25,475 nt of DNA. It comes from Tritrichomonas foetus. Its lineage: Eukaryota; Parabasalia; Tritrichomonadida; Tritrichomonadidae. The translations under genes were made by a program, and so were the position numbers. Numbering within the stretch: the stretch's first letter is position 1; each line of letters starts with the position of its first letter. Shown in pieces: positions 1-8,262 of the stretch. Where the stretch lies: the NCBI GenBank assembly GCA_001839685.1, contig MLAK01000674.1:25533-51007 (forward strand). Direction: 5' to 3'. The notes under the pieces were generated by a model that made no database searches, was not told where the DNA came from, and saw nothing but the letters and a program-made list of their open reading frames with translations.

Positions 1-810
1 ATATAATACATCATTAATTCTTGACATAGAATTGTTTCCATTTTGTTGTTAACGAGCAAATATCGGATTACCGCCAAAACCAAAATCAGAAAATTCGAAT
101 CTATAAATTCAGTAAACGATAGATCTCATGAAGCACAGCCAGTTATTGCGAAATCTTACGAATTATATATAAATACTGGCGATTTATGTGATAATGAAAC
201 TTTAAATCAAAAATATTTTGATGTGAGATTCATTTCAAACTCTTGTTATTAATTAGAAATAGTTCTTCAAGATACATTGTATATTAATCTTAACTAAGTC
301 TCCTCAAACAAAACAACAACAGCTTGAAAAATTGCATTTTTTGAAGTCAGAAAATGTATTCGTTCAGAAATTATTCAAAATAAACCATTTTGTTTTGAAT
401 TTATACAGAAAAAGTTATAATATGATTTCTCAATTTTTATTAGAATTCTCTTATCTTGATTTTTAGAAAACAAAATTCCTAATAAAGATGAATATATGTT
501 ATATAGTAACTGAATTTCTAATAATTATAAAATTTGGATGATTTTATCTTCAGATGAGGAATTTTTCTTTCAATTCATTTTATTGAATTTAAATAAAATT
601 ATATTCTCAAATATTCTATAGAAAAGATAAAATTTTATTCGAATTTTTTAAATAAAACTTTTCACCATCCAAGGATAAATTTCCTCAAAAAACTCAAAAA
701 CTGACGTTTCTAATTTTATTCATTGAAAATTGTATAAGTTATTTCTAAACTTTCTGAAGATATTTGGGGAACTTTGAAAAATATTTTATACAAACTTAAC
801 AAAAAAAAAA
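1..810. other. AT-rich intergenic region, no supported gene
   Basis: This stretch is A+T-rich and has no open frame that begins with ATG and looks like a gene. A 76-codon frame is open at 25-252 on the plus strand and has fairly protein-like composition, but it has no ATG and is preceded by stops. It could be the worn 3' end of an old gene. The last bases before the next gene are a run of ten A residues directly before its ATG. Confidence 0.5.
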
Positions 811-1443
811 ATGCAATGCATAGCATTTCCCCAAAAGAAATTACACTTTACAAGTGAAAGCGATGACATCGAAGAAAGAAATCCATTCATCCCTCAAACA
901 GGCTCGAATTTGCAGGCACAATCGAATATGAGTTTAACCAAAGCGAGACAAGTAATCAAAGAAAACTCCGAACGATTTGGATTTTCGCCGACTCAAATTC
1001 AAGGGCTTATCAGTGCAACACACAAAACTTTCACACCGGTCACAAATGAAATCAGAATGTCAGGATCCTGTCTTTTAGTCAAAAAACGCTCTTCTCTTAA
1101 AATAAATCAAACAAAAGTGGAGAAGAGTGGTGTGAATGAACTTCATCCATTAATGATCAGCGGAAGTCTACTTCAATGTCATAAAACCGTTCATAATGAT
1201 TTACCAAGAATAGGGCAGGCCAATTTGAAATGTGAAAAATATGAGAATAGCTACAAATCTGATGGGAAAGATTATGATTTTAGTGTTCAACCAAAAACAA
1301 TAATCAGGAGGCCATCAAGAACAGGATCTAGGAGGGAATCTTTTGACTCATTCCCAGAGGCCAGTCACCCGTTTCCAATAAAGCCGATTGTTCCTCGCCC
1401 GAGAAGATCAAGCTACATGTCTGATCATTTCGGCTATAGTTAA
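811..1443 (+). CDS. Unrecognised basic Ser/Pro-rich protein with AGC-kinase-like motifs
   Basis: I do not recognise this 210-residue protein. It is soluble, with no signal peptide or membrane segment. Residues 41-75 (SLTKARQVIK to about ISATHKTF) could form helices. The rest looks disordered and rich in Ser, Pro, Lys and Arg. The C-terminal 45 residues contain three basophilic kinase sites, RRPS (Ser169), RRES (Ser177) and RRSS (Ser200/201), among prolines. Another basic-Ser cluster, KKRSS, is at 91-95. This suggests a protein regulated by PKA/AGC-type phosphorylation, perhaps through 14-3-3-like binding, but that is inference. The ATG at 811 is the first in frame. No clear initiator is visible before it, only an A run. 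The gene is convergent with the MAP65 gene. Confidence 0.7.
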   Translation: MQCIAFPQKKLHFTSESDDIEERNPFIPQTGSNLQAQSNMSLTKARQVIKENSERFGFSPTQIQGLISATHKTFTPVTNEIRMSGSCLLVKKRSSLKINQTKVEKSGVNELHPLMISGSLLQCHKTVHNDLPRIGQANLKCEKYENSYKSDGKDYDFSVQPKTIIRRPSRTGSRRESFDSFPEASHPFPIKPIVPRPRRSSYMSDHFGYS

Positions 1444-2279
1444 CTATTTTATGGTCATGGCGTGAGCATCACCAATTTCAAAATATTTGTTTATTTTTGG
1501 TAAAAGCCGAATCGGAATTTGTTTTATTTATCAAGCTATTTTCGACATGATATATTTCATTGCTGATAATTCTTTGGAATAATTAAGGAGCATCATTTCC
1601 CGAATGCTTGAAAATATTATTTCGTGATTCATCACTTAAATAAACTTTTTTCTGCATCATGGAATGATATTGTTATGTTATCTTGTATCAGACAAGAGAA
1701 GAAAGTTAAAAAAGATCTTTTTGATAAATTTTGATAAAAAATTCTTGACAAACAATTGATGTTTAGTGATTCAAATGTGAAGACATAAATTAATGATAAA
1801 TTGGGAGTCTATTCTCAACATACATTACATGATAATTTATTGCATGAATAATGAGAACATTCTCTATTATTATTAATAATATTAATATTATCACGAATTA
1901 ATATATTAAAAAGTAAGGCTTCTAATAAGCAAGACTTTATGAAGTCGATAAACCTTTGAATGGAGAAGTGATTTTAAATGGTAAATATTAAGCTAGATTC
2001 TGAAAGCATACATTCATGAAATGTGATATAAAAAAGAAGAATGAAGGTGAGTGGCATGTTCTCGATTTGACCAAATTTTCACCATATTTTTGAGAAATGG
2101 CATCTTAACCCATTAAAAGTGAAGTGAAAAGTAATATCTTCATCATTTAATGAAGCAAAAATTAAATTGAAATTAACTGTTCCCAGTGCTGTGAACAGTG
2201 TGTTATCAAAAATATGTGAAAAAAAAAATAATTAAAATAATTGTTTTCGTCATAATTTATTTCATGAATTTAAAAAAAA
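1444..2279. other. Convergent intergenic region with AT palindromes
   Basis: This is the 3'-3' space between the 811-1443 gene and the MAP65 gene. I see no coding frame. It contains an imperfect hairpin at 1847-1871 (AATAATGAGAA against TTCTCTATTATT), a perfect 16-base palindrome ATAATATTAATATTAT at 1876-1891, and a 7-bp stem ACTGTTC/GAACAGT at 2176-2199 about 80 bases beyond the MAP65 stop. These may be 3'-end or cruciform-forming structures; no function is shown. Confidence 0.5.
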
Positions 2280-3632
2280 TTACTTTTTCTTTGGGGTTCC
2301 TTGCTTGGAAGAAGCGGGGCTTCTTGAAGAAGACAATTTGGATGGAGAACTTTGCTTAGCTGGCGATGTTTGCTTTGAAACATATCTTTTTGGTATTGTA
2401 TTTACTTTCTCAAGCATTTTATTCTTGGGATCACTTACAACTGGCAGTAAGTCTTTTCCTCCCCACAAAAATGGCCCACCATTGTTATCTAAGTATTCTT
2501 GAAGGAGTGGCTGAAGCTGTCCATTCAAAATTGGAAGATCGACTGTCATCTTTTTTCCATTTGCAACGATTTGGCTAATCGACAAAGCTTTAGATGGCTT
2601 CTTCTTTGAATCGTTTATGATTCTATCGCGTTGAACTAATAGTTTCCGAATTTGGACAGTTTGATCTTTAATATTTTCAAGACGGCATGCTTCATTTTCG
2701 AGTGCTTGTAAAACCTCTGGTGTTTCTTCTTGAGAATAGAATTCAGGGAAGTCATCTTCATAAGGAATTCTCATGTTCAAAACATCCCATAAATCTTCAA
2801 TTTGATGTTTAATTTTTTCTATAAATTCTGGTATTTGTGTTGACTTTTCGGCTTCTAATTCATTCAAATAGTTTGAAAGGATATCAAGCTCTTCTTGGTT
2901 GACACATTCAGATTCATCAAAATCAGCAGGCTCCTTTTCAAAGATTTTCTCGGCTTGTCTGATTTGTTGAAGATTACGTTTTTTAATGGCAATTAACTCT
3001 TCATAAAGTGAGTCTAATTGATCTCGTTGTTGTTGAACTTCTTGAAACGCTTTATCAGATAACGTTTTTGGTCTCACCGGTGGATCCATTTTTAAGAGTT
3101 CATGCAATTCTTCCAAATCGAGCATTAATTCATCCATTTCAGCGTTTCGTGCAGTAACAATTTCTGTCATTGTGTCAACAAGCTGAGCAGTTTGATCTAT
3201 TCTTTCTTGGCTGCAGTCTTCACCTCTATTCCCAAAACTGCGACGATCTTCAATTTCCAATATATTAAATAATCTTGTCATTGCTACAAAAAGATTGTCA
3301 TAATTACTGATTTGCTTTCTTGAATCTTTCTTCAAATTCGCAAGTGTATTCGTTGCGTAATCATAGCGATACTTTAGATTTTGTGTTGTATCGATATTCA
3401 AAGAATCTTCATTTCCGATCTTCTTGTGAAAACTGATAAGTTCATTTTCTACATTTTCGACCTTTTCGGTAAGACTCGAGACTTCGTCGCTGATGTCAGC
3501 CAAGATTTTTGAAAATAAATTTTGAACTTTGATATTTATTTTTTCGTACTCATTATCAATTTCTTCATCAGTAAGTCCGATTGTTTTGAATAATTGCTCA
3601 AGTTCTGGTTCGATGTTAACTTCAATCTTCAT
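2280..3632 (-). CDS. MAP65/Ase1/PRC1 family microtubule-crosslinking protein
   Basis: This is a homologue of MAP65/Ase1/PRC1, the dimeric proteins that bundle antiparallel microtubules at the spindle midzone and cytokinetic arrays. The protein has 450 residues and is almost wholly coiled-coil from 1 to about 340. The best family match is residues 276-340: the HQIEDLWDVLNM segment, then an acidic PYEDDFPEF stretch and a helix with LENEACRLENIKD. These resemble the 'LWE-L--PEEER ... EI-RLEELK' blocks of PRC1. The C-terminus (about 417-450) is a basic Ser/Pro/Lys tail with SPAK, SPSK and TPKK, all S/T-P-x-K CDK-like sites. PRC1 carries mitotic CDK1 sites in a comparable place. It is shorter than animal PRC1 (about 620 residues). 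The ATG at 3632 sits three bases after TTTCATC, an initiator-like sequence. TAAA follows the stop closely. Confidence 0.85.
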   Translation of the reverse strand: MKIEVNIEPELEQLFKTIGLTDEEIDNEYEKINIKVQNLFSKILADISDEVSSLTEKVENVENELISFHKKIGNEDSLNIDTTQNLKYRYDYATNTLANLKKDSRKQISNYDNLFVAMTRLFNILEIEDRRSFGNRGEDCSQERIDQTAQLVDTMTEIVTARNAEMDELMLDLEELHELLKMDPPVRPKTLSDKAFQEVQQQRDQLDSLYEELIAIKKRNLQQIRQAEKIFEKEPADFDESECVNQEELDILSNYLNELEAEKSTQIPEFIEKIKHQIEDLWDVLNMRIPYEDDFPEFYSQEETPEVLQALENEACRLENIKDQTVQIRKLLVQRDRIINDSKKKPSKALSISQIVANGKKMTVDLPILNGQLQPLLQEYLDNNGGPFLWGGKDLLPVVSDPKNKMLEKVNTIPKRYVSKQTSPAKQSSPSKLSSSRSPASSKQGTPKKK

Positions 3633-3653
3633 GATGAAATGTTATTTGGCGCC
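3633..3653 (-). promoter_or_regulatory. MAP65 core promoter: initiator-like TTTCATC plus E2F-like TTTGGCGCC
   Basis: Read on the minus strand, ATTTCATC directly precedes the ATG, with the presumptive start A at 3635. It matches the trichomonad Inr idea (TCA followed by pyrimidine, start within about 20 bases of ATG). At 3645-3653 the plus strand reads TTTGGCGCC, containing the core E2F consensus TTTGGCGC. Such a G+C block is conspicuous in this AT-rich context. Binding by an E2F/DP factor is inference. Confidence 0.4.
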
Positions 3654-4474
3654 TTTAACGTAAAACGATATGATATTGAGCTTATATTTCGCATGCCAGC
3701 TTTTTGATAATATAAATGGTCAATTATTGATTATCTGAAAAGAAAATAATTTATTGAAAAGAGTTGATAATCGAAATTCAGATCATTTGAATCAAATGCA
3801 AGAACAGGATTTTTGTTCGATCATCATATTTATGTTGAGTTTATTATAAAATGTAACTTTTTTTGATTTAGGATCAAAGGTTTACACAATAAAGTTTTCA
3901 AAAATGTCACTTTTTTAGAAATCTCTCAAATTTTTAATTCATAACAATTTTTTCCTTATTTCAAAATCATACTAATGAGTAACTCTGTTGGCAAAAAATA
4001 TAAAAGTGGATTATTACTGTGATTTACTCACACTTTACTCGACCAAATAGCGAGTAGATTTACTCAGAGTTGGACTCTATGGATTTTCAAAAAATGCCAA
4101 AAATGAAAACCATTGTTGTGTGATTATATTCTAAAATGACAAGTAGCTGAACTAGAATTGATTCCAAATTCATTCATAATCTTTCTGAAAGATTCTTCCA
4201 GTCAAATAAACGAAAAGTGTGTTTCAGGATTTAATTGTGAAGGGGGTAGTTAAACAGTATCTGAAATGTTTTTATATTCACTCGAATTTTTGAAAGGTCC
4301 CAGTGACATGATCACTACTGGTAAAATGGTAGACGTTTCGGTCATAGAAATTGGAGTATTATGTGTTGAACCTATTCTTTCACAATGGAATAATAGATTT
4401 CTCATTTGAAGAAGCCAAAATAAATCTTGCGGAAGTTCACAATACGCTAAAACGTATTGATATTAAACCAGCTT
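3654..4474. other. Intergenic region upstream of MAP65
   Basis: No convincing gene is visible. The decamer GATTTACTCA occurs at 4021-4030 and again at 4057-4066. Between the two copies an ACTCG (4037-4041) faces a CGAGT (4051-4055), making a small repeat cluster. The stretch from about 4320 to 4470 has a slightly higher G+C content and short open frames in two phases. It may belong to the decayed LRR gene that follows. Confidence 0.4.
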
Positions 4475-4777
4475 ATGGTGAAATTTTCAAGGAAAAATCA
4501 TTATTGTTCAAAACTCCCTAATATTTTTTTTCCAAACATTTTTAAAGAACTCGATGTTTTATCTTTTGAATCATGTATAAATATTGGTGATATAATTATA
4601 CCTGCTAGTGTATCATACATTCCATCATTAGTTTTTAGTACGTGCACTTGTACCAAAACTGTAATATTCCAAAGCTGTAATACTTTATATGTATCTAATG
4701 CATTTTATTCAATTCCAGATTTTACAATTCCATCATGCATAAGCTCAAAAACATTTACAGTTAATAGATATAGTTGA
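4475..4777 (+). pseudogene. Relic of a BspA-like leucine-rich-repeat (TpLRR) surface protein
   Basis: The open frame at 4475-4777 contains a clear but isolated BspA/TpLRR-style unit: an aromatic-x-x-C position (SFESC), then IIIPASVSYIPSLVF, then STCTCTKTVIFQSC. This follows the family's pattern of IP-S-V--I---aF--C--L--V-F. A second poorer unit follows (NAFYSIPDFTIPSC). Families of BspA-like LRR proteins are very large in trichomonads, where they act as surface or secreted adhesin-like proteins. Here only about two repeats remain. There is no signal peptide, membrane segment or credible upstream extension, and the frame ends at a TGA. I therefore read it as a gene remnant. The ATG at 4475 is only the first in frame and may not be a real start. 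Confidence 0.5.
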
Positions 4778-4919
4778 ATTAAGACAATCATTGATCAACT
4801 AATGTTTTTTCTCCCAATATTCTTGGATACATAATATATAAATGTTCTCTTTTTTGAGATTTTTGATTCCTATATTATTGTGTTAATTATTTATTTTGAT
4901 TTGAGTTCGGCTTCATTTT

Positions 4920-7900
4920 TCAGTTTAAATATTTTAATTTTTTTCTAGTAAAACAGCAAACACCAATTATAATGAAAAATGAAGCTAAAACAAAGCATAC
5001 AACAGTAATTGCGACAATAATTCCTGTTGATAATTCTCTGACAGTTGCTTTTTCAATAAATATACACATTTTATTATCGATGTAGCTGTCGATAGATGTA
5101 TAGAGCCTATACTTGTCATTTCCAGAAATTATTATCTTATCAATTATTTCAATGCTTATTTCATCAAGTTTTTGTGATGATGGGCAATTACAATCGACGC
5201 AATAAATTGGCTTTTTTTCTAAAAACCACCATTTTTTATTTTCATCTAATTTAAAATTAGATTGATGATAAATGCGGAGCAATTTTGGAAGACTATTTCC
5301 TCTTGATATAACTTGTGGAGGATTGCTTGCATAGGGTAAAAAATAATCAATTTCTGTATTATTGAATATCGAATTAGTTATTATCATGCTAGATACATGA
5401 TTCATGGTTATTTTTGAACCTATTGTCACATGATTTATTTCAGTAATATCAAAACCACCGTCTGTTACATTAATGTTATTAATTTGAATGAGATCTGCAT
5501 TATTAGAATTAAAAGATCCACCAGAAATGTGTAAAATAGAATCAATTACAACATATATAATGTCATTAATGTAAATGGTAAAATTAGATGAATTATACAA
5601 ATTAATGTCAGAATCAATAATATATGTTTTTTGATGTGCCATCATTTCAGCCTCCAATGTTAAGGATGCAACAACATATCCATTAAAATCAATAGAAATT
5701 GGAATTCTATTGGTATAAGAGAGATCTATAGAAAGTTGTGAATAATCGACGTCCATAAATAAAATATTTCTTTCAAAATCACCAATAATAAAAATAGGAT
5801 CGGTGATGTTGGTTTTTAAATTTAAATGATAATTCATCATAGAATTATTTTTGATAATTCTCCAGGTAAAATTGTTATTTTGAACTAGAATAGAATTCAA
5901 TTCTTTGGTACAATTTAAATCACTAAGGAACAAATAAAATGATTCATCAGTCATAGAATTGACCAATGAAATTCCATTATCATTATAAATTATTGTGTCG
6001 AAATCTTCAATAGAGTTAAGATAAACCATGCTTGCATCATTTATTATATCCATATGATCATAAAACTGATCGTAATGTATTGAAAAGTTATTTATAAGAG
6101 GGAAATTGACATGATGTAATGTTCCCTTTATTAATTCTAGGCTTTCAATGGCGCATGTTACATTTTCAATAGATTCATTATTATTATTTACAATTATATT
6201 CACATTTTCCACCTGCATTATTTTAGTATTATCAGCCAAATAATTATTGATTTCAACCATAACAACTTTATTTTGTTGAGAACTAACAAATCTTATCGTG
6301 TCAGAATTGTTTATAAGAGATAAGTTTAAGAAAAGATATGATTCTGACTTAAAAATAAAATGAAACTCGATTATTTTTGTTGCTTTTGACATTTCTGTAC
6401 CCCATCCATCCCATGTCCATCCAGCAGAAATATTGGAAGATTGTACATAGAAAGAATTATCAGGGCATAATAATGATATTTCCGCTTCATTCCCAAAACA
6501 ATATATTATTTCTTCTATTTCAAAAATGCGGGCAATTGTAGTTGAAATTACAGTAATATTATCTTTGATTATATTTTGGTTAACATCAAAATATTTTGGA
6601 TCTTCAATTAAACTATCAACAGTGTCATGAACCAGAAATGCATCAGTCATTTGAAATACGATATCAGATTTGAGAAATTCCAGAATCACAACGTTAATTG
6701 GAACTAGATAGTTTTCAGCCATGAACATTCTTCGGTATTTTTGATTAAATTTGTCATAATATTGATATCTTAAAATAATTGGAATTTCAATATTATCAGC
6801 CTCTAACTCTTTAATATAGAATGGAACAATATCCAAAGTATAATGTGGCAATGGTTGTAATACAATTTCGATTCCTACCTCTTTAGAAATCACTGTGATT
6901 TTTTCCGAAAATAAAACTTTTGATTTTCCTGGTATGAGAGCATGAACAAGGAAAAAAGGGAAATTAATAGATGAATCAGTGCTTTCGTTACCTGACAAAA
7001 CATGAGATATATAAATCTTATATGAATAGTCAGTTGATATATAAAAATCTCCACGAATCATCATCACATTTTCAATATTTGAAATAAAGTTTTTTTTCTC
7101 AACTTGAAGATCAAATACACCATTAATGATAACATATTGCCCGACATTTATATTAACATCAGTGATTAATATTCCTTGACCATTTATCGTAATATTTTCT
7201 ATTGTGATGTATGAATGACAAATAACCATACTGTTAGTTATGTCTAAGTTAATGATATGAAATTCAAATGAATTTGGTAAGAAATATCCAACTAAATAAA
7301 GGACAACATTCGAGACCATTTTAAAAAAGAAATCTAACTTCTTATTTGTAGCACCTACTAACCTCATTTCGGTATTATTTGATAGGGTAATATTTATTTG
7401 AGTTACTTCTGTTATTTGATAAGTCATATTAATCGAATCATACTGCATATTCAGAGTATTATTCGTGAGAAAAGCATTAATGCTATTATCATTTATTGAA
7501 TTTTCTTGATTTATAGTGATTGATGAAAAACTGCTATTCAGTGATTTAAATAAAACATGATGCACTATATTTCCCAAATCTTGATATCTGAGATGATTTA
7601 TATATATGTTTAAAAAATGCATTTCTGATATGCTATAAAGAATATTATCGTCAATACGAATATTAGCTGATGCAATGGAAAACAAAAGAGAGCTGTTGTT
7701 TGAAAGATATGAATTGGATACAATGAAAATTCTAACCTCTAACATGTAAGAAGCATGCATTGACATTATTTTGATGGTGCAATTAGTAATAGTGATTCCA
7801 TTTATATTGTCACGGTAATTAGTTTGTTTTATTGTTACTTTATTATTATTATTATTTCCAATTAATACCAAAAATGAAAAGTTAATCAAGCTTGGTGAAA

Positions 7901-8102
7901 ATTGAAATTCCATATCGATATCAATGTATATTATTGGAATAAGATCATGATACTTGCTAATTTGTGAAATTAGTTCATCTGAATTGTGGTATATATCAAA
8001 AGTGGTAATATCATATGAAGTGCAATTCATCATATTATCTGATAAACAGTAATTATACTCGTGAGTATGTTTGTATAACCAAACAAGAAAAAACATGTGC
8101 AT
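4920..8102 (-). CDS. Large Asn-rich type I surface glycoprotein, beta-helix-like ectodomain
   Basis: This is a 1060-residue putative surface protein. The N-terminus (MHMFFLVWLYKH...) has a short hydrophobic stretch that may be a signal peptide. Residues of about 30-960 are rich in Asn, Ile, Ser and Asp with very many N-x-S/T sequons. They alternate short beta-strand-like runs with Asn turns (for example GGSFNSNN and SIFNNTEI), a texture typical of right-handed beta-helix proteins such as Pmp-like or pectate-lyase-like surface proteins. A Cys cluster, YCVDCNC, lies at 967-973. A strong transmembrane helix at about 1027-1050 ends in CC, followed by a short basic tail FTRKKLKYLN. The topology is a large exterior, one membrane pass and a ten-residue cytoplasmic tail. 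The function is unknown; adhesion or host/bacterial interaction is plausible. TTCAGTATTT precedes the ATG. It lies 160 bp downstream of the surface glycosidase on the same strand. Confidence 0.75.
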   Translation of the reverse strand: MHMFFLVWLYKHTHEYNYCLSDNMMNCTSYDITTFDIYHNSDELISQISKYHDLIPIIYIDIDMEFQFSPSLINFSFLVLIGNNNNNKVTIKQTNYRDNINGITITNCTIKIMSMHASYMLEVRIFIVSNSYLSNNSSLLFSIASANIRIDDNILYSISEMHFLNIYINHLRYQDLGNIVHHVLFKSLNSSFSSITINQENSINDNSINAFLTNNTLNMQYDSINMTYQITEVTQINITLSNNTEMRLVGATNKKLDFFFKMVSNVVLYLVGYFLPNSFEFHIINLDITNSMVICHSYITIENITINGQGILITDVNINVGQYVIINGVFDLQVEKKNFISNIENVMMIRGDFYISTDYSYKIYISHVLSGNESTDSSINFPFFLVHALIPGKSKVLFSEKITVISKEVGIEIVLQPLPHYTLDIVPFYIKELEADNIEIPIILRYQYYDKFNQKYRRMFMAENYLVPINVVILEFLKSDIVFQMTDAFLVHDTVDSLIEDPKYFDVNQNIIKDNITVISTTIARIFEIEEIIYCFGNEAEISLLCPDNSFYVQSSNISAGWTWDGWGTEMSKATKIIEFHFIFKSESYLFLNLSLINNSDTIRFVSSQQNKVVMVEINNYLADNTKIMQVENVNIIVNNNNESIENVTCAIESLELIKGTLHHVNFPLINNFSIHYDQFYDHMDIINDASMVYLNSIEDFDTIIYNDNGISLVNSMTDESFYLFLSDLNCTKELNSILVQNNNFTWRIIKNNSMMNYHLNLKTNITDPIFIIGDFERNILFMDVDYSQLSIDLSYTNRIPISIDFNGYVVASLTLEAEMMAHQKTYIIDSDINLYNSSNFTIYINDIIYVVIDSILHISGGSFNSNNADLIQINNINVTDGGFDITEINHVTIGSKITMNHVSSMIITNSIFNNTEIDYFLPYASNPPQVISRGNSLPKLLRIYHQSNFKLDENKKWWFLEKKPIYCVDCNCPSSQKLDEISIEIIDKIIISGNDKYRLYTSIDSYIDNKMCIFIEKATVRELSTGIIVAITVVCFVLASFFIIIGVCCFTRKKLKYLN

Positions 8103-8262
8103 AAATACTGAACACTTTGTGTATTATAAATTGTATTTCACGATTTATCACACATGAACTTTTTTAGTTAATTTTTCTAATAATTGAATTCTCTGAAAAT
8201 ATCCGAAATATTTCCGAGAAAATACAGAAACAAAGTGAAAAAGTATATTTTTTATTATAAAT
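8103..8262 (-). promoter_or_regulatory. Short spacer between the two tandem surface-protein genes
   Basis: This 160-base AT-rich spacer must contain both the 3' end of the glycosidase transcript (AATAAAA just after its stop, read on the minus strand) and the promoter of the 4920-8102 gene. Immediately before the ATG at 8102 the minus strand reads GTGTTCAGTATTT, an imperfect initiator. Genes this tightly spaced are usually still transcribed one by one in trichomonads. Confidence 0.35.

Noticed and set aside
25..252. Open frame of 76 codons at the left edge
   Set aside because: It has no ATG, stops precede it, and no family is recognisable. It is possibly a relic but is not supportable as a gene.
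2176..2199. ACTGTTC/GAACAGT stem as a bacterial-style terminator
   Set aside because: The window is eukaryotic, the stem is only 7 bp with a 10-base loop, and no T-run is placed after it for either gene.
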